From Mytilus edulis (taxonomy: Eukaryota > Mollusca > Bivalvia > Mytilida > Mytilidae): a stretch of 64,000 nt of DNA. Positions 1 through 10,979 of this stretch are shown here, piece by piece (position 1 is the first letter of the stretch; every line of letters begins with the position of its first letter). The position numbers were made by a program, and so were the translations under genes. The notes below the pieces were generated by a model. It worked only from the letters and a program-made list of their open reading frames with translations. It had not been told where the DNA came from and did not search any database. The stretch is from NCBI RefSeq assembly GCF_963676685.1, contig NC_092344.1, positions 56,070,830-56,134,829 on the forward strand, given 5' to 3'.

Positions 1-124
1 GATCAATGAGGTCAAGGTCAAACCTGTGAGACATGTACATTATAAAATATTTCCATACAAGTATATTTGTTTTATTTGACCTTGACCTCATTTTCATGAT
101 TCATTGCTCAGTGTTTATTTTTTG
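1..124 (+). repeat. Tail of a dispersed repeat (family G)
   Basis: This stretch carries the phrase TTGACCTTGACCTCATTTTC and 'ggttcattgctcagtg', which recur many times at 1290-1500 and 8500-8830. It looks like the end of one repeat unit cut by the window edge. No gene is seen. Confidence 0.6.
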
Positions 125-1612
125 CCTAGCCCGCGACTTTTGTCGCAGAAAGCTCGACCTAGGGGTAGTGATCTGGCGTCGGCGGCCAATTTAGAAGATG
201 GAAGACCTGCATGCTTCAAACTTTGTATATAAATGCCTCGTGTTACGAAGTTTACGTCAGTCTCATGTCCAATGTCCTTGACTTCATTTTCATGGTTCAG
301 TGACTACTTGAAAAAGTAAAAAATTTTTGTAATGTTAAATTCTCTCTTATTATAAGTAATAGGATATAAAAAAGAAGATGTGGTATTATTGCCAATGAGA
401 CAACTATCCACAAAAGACCAAAATGACACAGACATTAACAACTATAGGTCACCGTACGGCCTTCAACAATGAGCAAAACCCATACCGCATAGTCAGCTAT
501 AAAAGGCCCCGATAAGACAATGTAAAACAATTCAAACGAGAAAACTAACGGCCTTATTTATGTAAAAAAAGAACGAAAAACAAATATGTAACACATAAAC
601 AAACGACAAGCACTGAATTACAGGCTCCTGACTTGGGACAGGCACATACATAAATAATGTGGCGGGGTTAAACATGTTAGCGGGATCCCAACCCTCCCTC
701 TAACCTTGGACAGTGGTATAACAGTACAACATAAGAACGAACTATAAAAATTAATTGTGGAGAACGAACTATATTTGGAATGTGCGTGCTTTGCAAGGTC
801 CTCATGCCCGTCAGACAGTTTTCAATTGATCTCGACCTCATTTAATGGATCAGTGAACCAGAGTTGTAGTAATTGTAATTGTAATCATTAATCAGCGGTA
901 ATTGATTAAAATTTTCCAAGTAATCAGTTTAATTATTAAACAGCAAAACATCTGATTACATGAAATTTGGTTTAATCAATTACTTTTCAAAATCCCTTGT
1001 AATCCTGATAACTTACTGATTACAATGAAAATAAATCTGAGTGAACAATGTTAATTTTTGGTGGTCAAGTCCATATCTTAGAAACTATAAGCAATATGTC
1101 TAGTGTATTAGGTGTATGGAAGGACTGTAAGTACATGTCCAACTGGTGTCAACCGACTTTGACCTCATTTTCATGGTTCAGTGGTCAAAGTTACTTTTTG
1201 AGTTTTGGTCTTTTTTTCTAATACTTTTTGCAATAAGACAACTATATTTGGTGTATGAAAATATTTTACGATCTTTATCTCAGTCGTGCAGGTTTTATTT
1301 GACCTTGACCTAATTTTTACGGTTCATTGCCCAGTGTTAAGTTTTTCTGTATCGGTCTGTTTTTCTCAAACTGTAAGCAATAAGTCAACTATATTTGTTG
1401 TATAGAAAAATTGTTAGCTGTACATGTCTGCCTGGCATGATTCACCTGACCTTGACCTCATTTTCATGGTTCATTGGTCAATGTTTAATTTTCATGGTTA
1501 ATGTTAAGTTTATGTGACAGTTGTAATAAAGCTTTATATTTTAGACTATCAACATTATATCAATGATTAGTAAAGAAGGCGAGACATTTCAGCGTGTGCA
1601 CTCTTGTTGTGT
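125..1612 (+). repeat. Dispersed repeat family G, headed by a nested hairpin
   Basis: The element opens with a stem-loop at 125-158 (inner stem GCGAC/GTCGC) and continues with diverged ~150-bp sub-repeats built on 'gaccttgacctcattttcatggttcagtggtc' type phrases. The same head and body recur at 8031-8830. Positions 362 to about 764 are a separate repeat inserted into it: the uninterrupted copy at 8290-8330 reads straight through that point. The far end near 1612 ('gcgtgtgcactcttg') resembles a recurrent end of this repeat known to me from mussel sequences. No coding capacity was seen. Confidence 0.75.
362..764 (+). repeat. Dispersed repeat family A (GAAGATGTGGTAT...) inserted in family G
   Basis: It starts with 'agaagatgtggtat' and 'gccaatgagacaac' and passes through 'caggctcctgacttgggaca' and 'ggcggggttaaacatgtta'. 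The same series appears reversed at 48192-48676 and as fragments at 11957-12135 and 36592-36672. It interrupts family G, as shown by comparison with 8290-8330. It is a very common mussel repeat; no ORF of note. Confidence 0.8.
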
Positions 1613-1904
1613 TTAGGTCCGTTTTTCTTAAACTATAATATATTTGACTGTTTCTTTTATTTCACATTATTTAAAGAAATATGATAGAAAAATATACTCT
1701 CTATAATGAATAAAGCAAAACTTTAAAAATATAAAAGCATACACCTCAACCATGTGTTAAACACATATTTCTGGGGAAAACTGCACCAAGTACTTTAAAA
1801 AATTCAAATTTAAAGAAAGAAAAAAAAATCGTAATGATTTTTATAATTTGGTAATTTAACTGATGTTGATTTATTCTATCTGTATAATATAATCATCATA
1901 TATA
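1613..1904. other. AT-rich spacer, nothing recognised
   Basis: There is no convincing ORF, splice-bounded exon or repeat family here. Confidence 0.5.
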
Positions 1905-1985
1905 CCAGGATTCTAATTGTGTATGCCAGAAATGCGTTTCATCTTTGAAAACCCCTACTCATCAGTGATTTCTCGAATAAAAAAA
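1905..1985 (+). repeat. Degenerate fragment of repeat family D
   Basis: It retains 'taccaggattctaat' and 'actcatcagtga', which match the core of the family D repeat seen at 53645-53728 and 25880-25965, but with many substitutions. Confidence 0.5.
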
Positions 1986-2089
1986 GTTATATGCATTTCA
2001 CAAATAAAAGGCATTTTCGAAATATCTATTAGAAGATCAATATTGTATGGATCGATAAATTGGTGAGACTACATCAAATACTAGAACAC

Positions 2090-3840
2090 ACGGTCTGTTC
2101 TATGTTCCTTTGTAATTTCAACCATATACGAAGAACTGGATCATCTTAACACTGAATTGGATACCTAAACTACATAAGTGTCCTTACAAACAACGGTATA
2201 TTGCTGGTTCTTCCAAGTACTCCACGAATCCTCTTTCTAGACAATTTACTTGGAAACTCAACATATACCCTCACGACACTTACCAAAGAGGAAATCCTGG
2301 ATAATCATAGGTCTGTTTTATGTTCCTTTGGAATTTCAGACAAAGATTAAGAACTGGATCTCTCATCACTGTATTGGATACCTAAACTACATAAGTGTCC
2401 TTACAAACAAGGTATATTGCTGGGTCTTCCATGTGCCCTCTTTCTAAATTATTAACATCTATTTTATCATCAATCAAAGACGGGATTCAAAGTTATTGTG
2501 AAACTGCCTATTCTAGAGGTGGCGTGAATCAGATGTGGATACTTAAAAATTCCAAAGATCTTTTAGAGTACATAAAATCTAACTCTCTTTCATCTTGTTA
2601 TAGTATTAAAACATTTGACTTTTCTACACTTTACACAAGTATTCCACATTCCAAACTAAAAGACAAATTAAAAGAGTTGGTATTGCTTTGTTTCATATAA
2701 AAGAATGGCCAACGTAGATACAAGTATCTTGTCTTATGGAGGGATAAATCCTACTTTGTAAAGGATCACTCTGATTCCAACAAAAAATTCTCTGAAACTG
2801 ACATATCAAGATGCTTGATTTCTTAATTGACAACATACGTGTTACGTTCGGAGGACGTGTTTTTCAACAGACTGTCGGCATTCCAATGGGAACAAATTGT
2901 GCCCCTCTTCTTGCCGACTTGTCTTTTAATTATAATGAGGCTGACTTCATACAGGAACTTCGTAGGCAGAAAGATAAGAAGTTAGCTATATCATTTAGAT
3001 CTACTTTCCGCTATATAGATGATGTTCTTTCACTAAATAATTCAAAATTTGGTGACTATGTTGAACACATCTATCCCATCGAACTAGAGATAAAGGATAC
3101 AACAGATACAGTTAAGTCGGCCTCATATCTTGACTTACATCTAGAAATTGACAATAAAGGTCGGTTGAAAACAAAACTTTACGACAAAAGAGATGATTTC
3201 AGCTTTCCAATTGTGAACTTTCAATTTCTAAGTAGTAACATTCCAGCAGCACCTGCATACGGTGTATATATATCCCAATTTATACGATATTTCCGTGCTT
3301 GCATTTCCTATCATGATTATCTTGATAAAGGGCTGCTGCTCACATCGAAGCTATTAAACCAAGAGTTCCAAATGGTGAAGTTGAAATCATCACTTCGTAA
3401 ATTTTACGGACGCCATCACGAGTTGGTTGACCGTTATGGATTAACCGTTTCACAAATGATATTGGATATGTTCCTTACGTCGTAACTACAATCCCCTTCC
3501 CTTTAATGAATGTGATCTACCGAATTAGACTTTTTACCGGATTTATAATCACATAAGCAACACGACGGGTGTCACATGTGGAGCAGGATCTTCCTAGCCT
3601 TCCCGAGCACCTGAGGTCACCTCTATTGTTTTTGTTTTGTTTTGGTTTTTTTTTTTTGGGGGGGGGAGGGGTTCGTGTTGTTTATTCTTTAGTTTTCTAT
3701 GTGTCATGTGTACTACTGTTTGTTTGTTTGCCTTTTTCATTTTTAGCCATGGCGTTGTCAGTTTATTTTCGATTTAAGAGTTTGACTGTCCTTCTGGTAT
3801 CTTTCGTCCCTCTTCGAACGTCACTGATTATTCGTTTGTA
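2090..3840 (+). mobile_element. Decayed Penelope-like retroelement
   Basis: A reverse-transcriptase coding region (see the pseudogene entry) is followed by a 3' tail at about 3560-3800. A solo copy of that tail lies in the opposite orientation at 5340-5590. The 5' part holds an internal direct duplication: about 2095-2205 is repeated at 2309-2430, both containing 'attggatacctaaactacat'. The RT sequence resembles Penelope-like elements common in bivalves (recognised from memory). No GIY-YIG endonuclease was seen, so the copy is incomplete at least at its 5' end. Confidence 0.7.
2380..3485 (+). pseudogene. Reverse transcriptase of a Penelope-like element, frameshifted
   Basis: Two open stretches in different frames together cover most of an RT. 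The first (2395-2700) contains 'FDFSTLYTSIPHSKL', typical of the fingers/palm start in this group. The second (2811-3485) contains the motif 'VGIPMGTNCAPLLADL', the catalytic motif 'FRYIDDVLS' (YIDD box) and the thumb-side phrase 'KLKSSLRKFYGRHH'. The YIDD aspartates are present, but the frame is broken between 2700 and 2811 and the 5' part is rearranged, so the copy should be inactive. The family call rests on motif recognition; a DIRS or other RT origin is less likely. Confidence 0.75.
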
Positions 3841-5104
3841 GACTCGTCTGAGCGTAAATAAAAAATTCTAATCCTGGTATATCTGAGGAGTTTATTTATA
3901 CCCAATATTTATTACAGTCTAGATCTTAATATATACACAATTTTGCTAATACCAAAAGACAAAGTACAACAATTTCTCCTTGTGTCAAAAGATAACACTT
4001 TTACCTGTCAACTGCACTAAATTATGCGTGTTATAATTTATGTAATTTTACTTCCCAACTAGTGCGAGAAAAGCATATTTCCGTTAATTATATTATATGC
4101 AAGTACTGGATGACTGGAGTCAGCACTGACTCTAAAGCTCTAAAGATGACAACTGAAAAGGTCTAAAGATGATAATAAAACCACTTGATTGATAAAGGGA
4201 GAAACAACATGTTGTTAAAGAAAAACAATCAAATAAGTACTTCAGGATAAAAGGGGCGTATCAAATGTTAGTGACAAACAATAACATTAATGTTAAACAA
4301 AATTAAAGATGGTATCTTATTGCAAAGCTCACTGATTAACCCATTTATCAATTACTCATTTAATATCTTTATTAAAATCATTATGTATGTAACTGTTAAC
4401 TTTGATAAAAGAAAATCAAAGTCTAAATCAATTGATAAAAGAAAAACAAAGTATAGCTATCTCTCCTTATGACGAAGATAAAACGTACACCACATTCGAG
4501 AATGAAAGCACATCACCGTAAGTATGCACAAAAACTGCAAACGCCCTTAAGATTCTCACTGGTCACGATGAGTTTAATACTATTTATTTTACAAAATGTG
4601 TAGTGAAGAGGTGGTTTTTTAAGTGATTTGAAAATTGTTGTATAATTCTGCCCAGAGATGGTTATAAACGACACACTTTGTTCTAGCGAATAAGACAACT
4701 TAGATCATGAGACTGGTGTTAAAGTTGCAGCTATTTAAAGATTGATATAAAAGGAATAGAGAGTTTGATTCTCATTGCAAGCACTCTGAGGCTCTGAATG
4801 CATAAGAGATTTTTTTTAAAGTTAATGTCAAAGACATTGATTATGTATAATTTTTTGGGCTTTTTGCATCTCTTGTAAAATACGATAGATGCATTCATTG
4901 ACTCTTCATATGCCCATACATGAGTCAAGACCTCATCAAATTTACATAATTTGAAGTTTGGATAAATCGTTTAAAGTAATATTGGGGAAGAGGGATTTGT
5001 GCTTGAAGAGAAATCCATAAAACTTGAATGACACTACATAATTGCCTTGAAAATTATTATTGTCCACCTGTCCTTTGATATAATGGTAAGGCCACTGGTA
5101 TGCA
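3841..5104. other. Spacer without recognised genes
   Basis: Only short AT-rich ORFs occur, with no domain signature. 3845-3890 carries 'aatcctggtat', a possible scrap of repeat family D. Confidence 0.5.
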
Positions 5105-5280
5105 GCTATATCTAAGATACTGTATATGAGTACAAAAATAAAACAAAATAACAAAAATACCGAACTATAATGAAAATTCAAAATGGAAAGTCCGTAATCA
5201 AATGGCAAAATCAAAAGCTGAAACACATAACACGAATGGATAACAACTGTCATATACCTGACTTGGTACATACATTTTCT
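5105..5280 (+). repeat. Dispersed repeat family H
   Basis: Phrases such as 'atcaaatggcaaaatcaaa' and 'acttggtacatacattttc' recur at 10325-10420 and 52068-52210. No coding potential. Confidence 0.6.
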
Positions 5281-5339
5281 TATGTAGAAAATGATGGAAT
5301 AGAAATTACAATTGACACTTGTGATACTAGATAATGGAT

Positions 5340-5590
5340 AAAAGAGGGACGAAAGATACCTAAGGGACAGTCAAACTCCTAAATCGAAAATAAACTGACA
5401 ACGCCATGGCTAAAAGTGAAAAAGATAAACAGACAAACAATAGTACACATAACACAACATAGAAAACTAAAGAGTAAGCAACACGAACCCTACCAAAAAC
5501 TAGGGGAGATCTCAGGTGCTCCGGAAGGGTAAGCAGATCCTGCTCCACATGTGGCACCCGTCGTGTTGCTTATGTGATAAACATGATTAT
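5340..5590 (-). mobile_element. Solo 3' tail of the Penelope-like element
   Basis: The reverse complement of this stretch matches 3560-3800: 'gtgtcacatgtggagcagga' at the start, 'agccatggcgttgtcagttt' in the middle and 'ggtatctttcgtccctctt' at the end. No RT sequence is attached, so it is a severely 5'-truncated copy in the opposite orientation. Confidence 0.75.
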
Positions 5591-6250
5591 TGATTTACTA
5601 GTTATGGCATCAAATGATACTTATATATCTACCATTAAAAGACTTACCGATAATATTTTTAAAGCGTGCTGATATTGATTGAGGCAGCGAACGAATTCCT
5701 AAAGTTTTCATGTTGTGTCAATATACATAAAACAAAGACAAGATATTTATGTAAAGATTATCAAGATAGCCATGGTTTGAAGTTATCATTTGAACTTTTT
5801 AAATGCGACAAAGTTTGAACATTAAACAATTTTCATATTTTTATATCTCCTGTTACATATCAAGATCATAACTTTATATCATTATTTGAACATAAGAAAT
5901 TGTTTCTTGCTGTTAAGTTGTTCCAATTAAAAACTTTCCGTTTAAGTTATTTTACCCGTGTGTCTCTGTCTACAAATTCTGGGTAAGAGTGTTTTAAATG
6001 AAGATTCAAATTAATCAATACTTGGTTTGTTCTAATTTATAAAGTGTTATTTTTCACCTGTTTTTTGATCTCCCAAGCAAAATATTTGTGCACCACAGGA
6101 CATATTTTTTTTTGTGACAGCCAAAATAAAACCAGAAAAGTTAACACTGATTCCGCTTAAGTAAAGCATGTATCAATAAAACCCACATATATTTTTTAAA
6201 AATCACAGCAAAATCACTTGAAATAAATGCATTATCCTTTTATATATTTT
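5591..6250 (+). promoter_or_regulatory. Upstream region of TRIM copy 1
   Basis: AT-rich non-coding sequence ending in a T-rich stretch and CAG at 6251-6253. If that CAG is a 3' splice site, most of this stretch is a 5'UTR intron. No core promoter motif could be singled out. Confidence 0.35.
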
Positions 6251-6253
6251 CAG
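6251..6253 (+). other. Predicted 3' splice site just before TRIM copy 1
   Basis: 'tatatattttcag' is a good acceptor and lies 18 bases before the chosen ATG. Copies 2, 3 and 4 have an AG (TGTAG) at the equivalent place, so all four paralogues probably have a 5'UTR intron followed by one long coding exon. Confidence 0.5.
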
Positions 6254-6271
6254 CTGTTGTATTATATTAAG

Positions 6272-7978
6272 ATGGATTTTCCCCAAACCAGAGGGCAAGC
6301 ACAAGTGCCTAAACCATGTGAGTTATGTGAAACAGACATACACATTAAATGGAAATGTGTACAATGCAATACACTTATGTGTGATAAATGTAAGAACATT
6401 CATTTAAAAGATCAAACTTCAATCAGACATGATATTGTTGATGCCTTTAATTTAGTAGGTGGGAAAGACATAGAGCACTGCATAATCACCGACAATATTC
6501 CATGCCAGAGCCACAAGAAGTTCAACTGCATGTTTTGTAGAACATGTGACCGCTTCGTTTGTGCAGACTGTATAACTGCCTTCCATAAAACACATGATCT
6601 GGATTCTATTGACACAGTGTGCGATGAAAGAAGGCAAAATCTAAAACAACTCAGATCGAGACTGTTTGAAAAGGTAGCACGTATTGAAACAGAAGAAAAA
6701 CAAACCCAGGATTTAAAAACCAAATACAACAATTTTCTTGCTGAATCAGTTGAAAAAATTAACAAACATGAGCAGCTGATAAAAGTTGAAGTCAGTAAAT
6801 ATGCTAATGAACTCAGAACACAAATTGAAAGTGAAAGGCAAAGGATAGAAAATTCGATGCTTGAAAAAGAAAAGCAATGTGAAAAAATGAAGGAAAATTT
6901 GCTACAAAAACAAAGCGATATACAAGAAGTATTGGAATCTAGGCATGCAGTAAAAGTTTTTACTGCTCAAAAAGAATTTTGCACCAGCGAAGATTTTAAT
7001 GCCCCCTTCGAGACACTTTCTGATGAAACAAAATGTTTTATTCCTCAGGATAATTTGAAGAATATCTCCTACTTATTTGGATCACTTCAAAAGACAAATC
7101 TACCAAAGGGATTGCCACAAATTACTTTTGAAGTGATCAAGAGCTATACTACAAATTTGAACACCGTAGAAAAGGTATTGATACTTGATGACAAGACAGT
7201 TTGGATTTCAAATCGTGTGTCCTCTTGTTTACGTAAAATAAACACTGATTTAACAATCAAAACTATAAAAGATATTTCTGTTCAGGTTTATGATATGGCA
7301 CGGAAAGTTAATAATGATATCTTTCTGTCGTTGCATGACAGTACTAACGTCTGTCTGTTAACAACTAAGAAAGGAACGATTAAACCTTTCCTATCTGTTT
7401 CGCCACTGAGAACATGTGGTATACATGTCTCAAAACACAATGAGATAATACTAGGTGTAAAAGACATGGGCTGTCCATTCAAAGTAACAGACAAAAGTTG
7501 TAGAAAAATTATAATCTTTGGAATGAATGGGAAACAAAAACAGTCTTATGAATATGATAAACATAAGCAGAGACTTTTTACTATTCCTGTTAGAATCACA
7601 ACCAATGTTAACAATGTTATACTTGTTATAGATAGAATATCTGTTAAGGATTGGAGGGTGGTTGCTATAGACAGGGAGGGACAGGTGAGATGGGAATATC
7701 AGGGAAATCCTCAGGTCAATAGAGAGAAACTAATTTATCCTATAGATATATTAACGACATCGGAAGGACATGTTTTAGTGAATGATGTTATAACCAATAC
7801 CTTACACGTCTTGTCTGTAGAGGGAGATATACTGACATTTTATGCTATGAAGGATCAGGGGATATTTAATGAATTTTCGATGGATATTGATTCCAAGGGA
7901 CAGCTATGGGTGGGATGTCATTCAGGGAACGAACAGAGATCAGATGCTAGACTACATGTTGTCAAGATGGGTTTTTAA
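6272..7978 (+). CDS. RING-less TRIM-like protein, copy 1 (B-box1, B-box2, coiled coil, propeller)
   Basis: A 568-residue protein in one open exon. B-box1 is formed by C16, C19, C29, C32, C37, C40, H44 and H53. B-box2 is formed by C78, H81, C89, C92, C97, C100, H105 and H108. Residues ~111-240 are rich in K, E, Q and L and look like a coiled coil. The C-terminal ~280 residues have repeated 'DILVID...GRVV' and 'HVLS.EGDIL' type blades resembling an NHL/beta-propeller. No RING precedes B-box1, so E3 ligase activity is not evident; such proteins usually act as multimeric adaptors, with suspected immune roles in bivalves. An upstream in-frame ATG at 6227 was rejected because the extension lies across the predicted splice acceptor and has no counterpart in the other copies. 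It is the most diverged of the four copies here. The specific function is unknown. Confidence 0.9.
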   Translation: MDFPQTRGQAQVPKPCELCETDIHIKWKCVQCNTLMCDKCKNIHLKDQTSIRHDIVDAFNLVGGKDIEHCIITDNIPCQSHKKFNCMFCRTCDRFVCADCITAFHKTHDLDSIDTVCDERRQNLKQLRSRLFEKVARIETEEKQTQDLKTKYNNFLAESVEKINKHEQLIKVEVSKYANELRTQIESERQRIENSMLEKEKQCEKMKENLLQKQSDIQEVLESRHAVKVFTAQKEFCTSEDFNAPFETLSDETKCFIPQDNLKNISYLFGSLQKTNLPKGLPQITFEVIKSYTTNLNTVEKVLILDDKTVWISNRVSSCLRKINTDLTIKTIKDISVQVYDMARKVNNDIFLSLHDSTNVCLLTTKKGTIKPFLSVSPLRTCGIHVSKHNEIILGVKDMGCPFKVTDKSCRKIIIFGMNGKQKQSYEYDKHKQRLFTIPVRITTNVNNVILVIDRISVKDWRVVAIDREGQVRWEYQGNPQVNREKLIYPIDILTTSEGHVLVNDVITNTLHVLSVEGDILTFYAMKDQGIFNEFSMDIDSKGQLWVGCHSGNEQRSDARLHVVKMGF

Positions 7979-8003
7979 TCCAAATTAAACACAATTTAAA
8001 AAA

Positions 8004-8009
8004 AATAAA
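8004..8009 (+). terminator. Likely polyadenylation signal of TRIM copy 1
   Basis: AATAAA lies 26 bases after the stop codon and just before a repeat (8031). It is a short distance but the only canonical signal close by. Confidence 0.35.
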
Positions 8010-8030
8010 CATTTTAAATTCATGATTTTT

Positions 8031-8835
8031 GTCGAGCCTGCGACTTTTGTCGCAGAAAGCTCGACATAGGGATAATGATCCAGCTGCAGCGGCAACGGTG
8101 ACGTAAGCTAACTTCTCAAACGCTTTATATTTTAGCAGGTGGAAAACCTGGATGCTTCATACTTTGTAAATAGATTCCTTAATTTACGAAATTTCCGTCT
8201 GTCACATGTCCATTTTCCTTGGCCTCATTTTCATGGTTCAGTGACTACTTGAAAAAAAGTTAAGTTTGTTTGTAATGATGATTTCTTTCTTATTATGAGT
8301 AATATGATAGCTATATTTGGTATGTGCGTACCTTGCATGTCAGATAATTTTCACTTAAACTCAACCTCATTTCTTGGATCAGTGAACAAGGTTAAGTTTT
8401 GATGGTCAAGTTCATATCTCAGATACTATAAACAATAGGTCTAGTATATTCGGTATATGGAAAGACTGTAAGGTGTACATGTCCAACTGACAGGTGTCAT
8501 CTGACCTTGACCTCGTGTTCATGGTTCAGAAGTTATAGTTAAGTTTTTTTCTATGTTTCTTATACTGAATGCAATAGGTCTACCATATTTGGTGTATCGA
8601 ATAATTGTTAGATGTACATGTCTAGCTGGCAGGTGTCATCTGACCTTGACCTCATTTTCATGGTCTTGTGGTCAAAATTAAGTTTGTGAGGGGATTTTTG
8701 TCTAATACTTTATGCAATAGGTCAACTATTTTTGATGTTTTTAAATATCTTATAATGTTCGTCAGTTCGCAGGTTTTATTTGACTTTGATTTCATTTTCA
8801 CGGTTCATTTCTTAGTGTAAATTTTTATACGACTG
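8031..8835 (+). repeat. Dispersed repeat family G, second copy
   Basis: It begins with a 35-nt nested hairpin at 8031-8065 (outer stem GTCGAGC/GCTCGAC, inner stem CTGCGAC/GTCGCAG, TTTT loop). It then runs through the same ordered sub-repeats as 125-1612, without the family A insertion. It ends near 8835 at another repeat. Confidence 0.8.
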
Positions 8836-9260
8836 CTAAAACATTTGCGATCGTACATTTGTATCACGTCGTCGTCGTCTGCGTCGTCCGAAAACAATTG
8901 GTTTCCGGACAATAACTTTAGTATAAGAAAATAGAAATCTATGAAATTTAAACACAACATTTATATGATCACAAAAGAAAGGTTGGGATTGATTTTTGAG
9001 GTAATAGTCCAAACAGTTTAGGAATAAGGGGCCAAAAAGGGCCCAAATAAGCATTTTTCTAGTTTTCAGACAATAACTTGTGGAATGGTGTATTGATCTC
9101 TCTGAAATTATATCACAAGTTTCCATACCACAAAAGTATGGTAAGAATTGGCTTTGGGGTGTGTGGGAAGGGTGGTGGTTATTGTTCAAACCGTTTTGGA
9201 TTAGGGACAAACAAGGGGGAAACAAGGGTGTCCTGGTTAATGGACAATTACTTAAGTACA
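8836..9260 (+). repeat. Bivalve repeat with GGGGCCAAAAAGGGCCC core
   Basis: Phrases 'ggacaataactttagtata', 'aggttgggattgatttt' and 'ggccaaaaagggccca' are familiar from bivalve genomes (recognition from memory). ORFs on either strand here are repeat shadows. It starts with a GTC-rich stretch at 8868-8888. Confidence 0.5.
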
Positions 9261-9264
9261 AAAC

Positions 9265-9346
9265 ATAATTTAAAAGCAGTGTTTGGGAGGTATTTCAAAC
9301 ACAGCATGGTTTGAATTACCTCCCTTACACTGCTTTTAAATTATGT
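9265..9346. repeat. Short palindrome (hairpin MITE-like)
   Basis: The left arm 'cataatttaaaagcagtg' is the inverse of the right arm 'cactgcttttaaattatg'. Both arms also carry 'gggaggta'/'tacctccc'. The loop is about 10 bases. Confidence 0.65.
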
Positions 9347-9387
9347 ATAATGAAATATTGTATTGTCCTGAGTTGATTAGCTATTAA

Positions 9388-9665
9388 ATGTTGATGAAAA
9401 AATGTTATTTTTAGATATTAATATAAAAAGTTGCTGATGAAGAAATTTTGTTTTTAGATATTACTATTTAATGTTGCTGATGATTTTTTTTTTAAATTTT
9501 AGCCTTGACAATGATGTCATTTTCTATTTTACTACTTTTGTGATGTATTTAAATGGGTTTTAATGGTTGCAAAGTCCTAGCTGTCTATTTATTTTTAGAA
9601 GTTACTATCAAATACTGATGAAGGAATTTTTTTTTTAGATATTACTGTTAACTGTTGCTGATGAT
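9388..9665 (+). repeat. Degenerate short tandem repeat
   Basis: The phrase 'ttgctgatgaagaaatttt' followed by 'tttttagatattac' recurs about four or five times with gaps. It is AT-rich and non-coding. Confidence 0.4.
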
Positions 9666-9744
9666 GGTCTTTTAGTAGATTTATAAACATAAGAATAGGA
9701 AATTATATTAATAATACTTGAGAAATATGTGACATATAACATAC

Positions 9745-9853
9745 CCATCCTTATACTACAGTATTCGTATTTATTAAGCTGGTGCATTAGAGTTCCCAGG
9801 AACTGAAGGATGTTATCCCTGTTATGTTTCTGTGAAAGGGCTTCATTTTCCGA
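9745..9853 (-). pseudogene. Orphan copy of an internal NPRL2 exon
   Basis: Reverse-strand translation gives '[20 protein letters not shown]', nearly identical to the NPRL2 exon at 52439-52547 and of the same length (109 nt). The donor 'G|GTATGT' is kept, but the acceptor AG is changed to CG (9855-9854). No other NPRL2 exon is near, so this is a decayed leftover of a segmental duplication. TRIM copy 2 follows ~4.5 kb downstream, just as TRIM copy 4 follows the exon at 52.5 kb. Confidence 0.85.
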
Positions 9854-10225
9854 CGAAAAAATAAACATGATATGCATATAATAAGGCATTCCGTTCATAA
9901 ACATATCTGTTTGTACAGAGGAGAAGTTAGGTGCCTTTTAAAATATATCATAATTCATTGTAAGTAAGGCTAACAGCCATAACATGTTTTTCATTCTTAG
10001 ATTTCTATAAAATGCCATGAACTTATCACTTTTTGATGCATCTCTTCAGTTTCAATCAGTATGAGAATAACAGAAATAAATACCTAAATGGGAAAATTTA
10101 TGATGGACTCCTTCTGGATTGGCAATTACTTCTTCAAACAAAATATCTTTACGTCAGGGAAAAAAAATGAATTGTAGAATAATATAAAATGAATTGATAC
10201 AAAATTCAGAAACCACTAGTTTTTA
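9854..10225. other. Spacer, nothing recognised
   Basis: AT-rich sequence, probably former NPRL2 intron. Confidence 0.4.
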
Positions 10226-10245
10226 CCCCCCCCCCCCCCCCCCCC
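10226..10245 (+). repeat. Poly-C tract
   Basis: An uninterrupted run of 20 C. Its length may be unreliable in the assembly. Confidence 0.9.
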
Positions 10246-10324
10246 GACTTTAAAAACAGAAAAAAAAACCATTAATAAGGCACAAAGTAAAGAAAAGAAA
10301 AAAGGTTCTTTAGTGAGTAAACAG

Positions 10325-10420
10325 TAAAATAACGAAAATACTGAACACTAAGGAAATTCAAATCGGAAAGTCCCTTATCAAATGGCAAAATCAAATGCTC
10401 AAACACATTTGTGTTATGGT
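10325..10420 (+). repeat. Fragment of repeat family H
   Basis: It shares 'atcaaatggcaaaatcaaa' with 5105-5280 and a similar phrase at 52068-52210. Confidence 0.55.
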
Positions 10421-10979
10421 CTTAACCACTATAATACAAAGAAAAACAAAATGGCATTTAGAAAAAGCACGTAAGCAAAAATGAAAGACAAGAATACAAA
10501 AAATTCCCACAGCACAACCACACATTGGCGGGATACACAAGTACCAAGTCATGCATAAAGGATATTAATAAAAAATGGACTAAACAGTAGAGGTTAATAA
10601 TTTACAAAGACAAATGAGGAGAAATGCTTGCCATAGCATCAACAAAGTTATGACGAAAGAATACAACAACTGAAAGATTGATGGGACAAGGCAATAATAT
10701 AGCAGTGATGTTTTTGAGCTTATTTTAATAAAAAATGAACCAAACTGACTGATCATAGCGAAATATAATTTTTAATATTCCAGTTTTATTTATTTTTGAA
10801 ATTCTAAATATTCCTGTTTTATTAATTTTTGAAACAGAAATAAAATCATACTTGAATTTTTTGACAAAGATTGTAGCATTCAAAAAAAATTCAAATTGTA
10901 TTTCTAAATAAAATTCAACATGCATGACAGAATGTACTACCCAATACAACATCACTACAATGCATAGGAAAACATACAC

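Noticed and set aside
6227..6271. Upstream ATG extending TRIM copy 1 by 15 residues
   Set aside because: The extension crosses a good splice acceptor (CAG at 6251-6253) and is absent from the other three copies.
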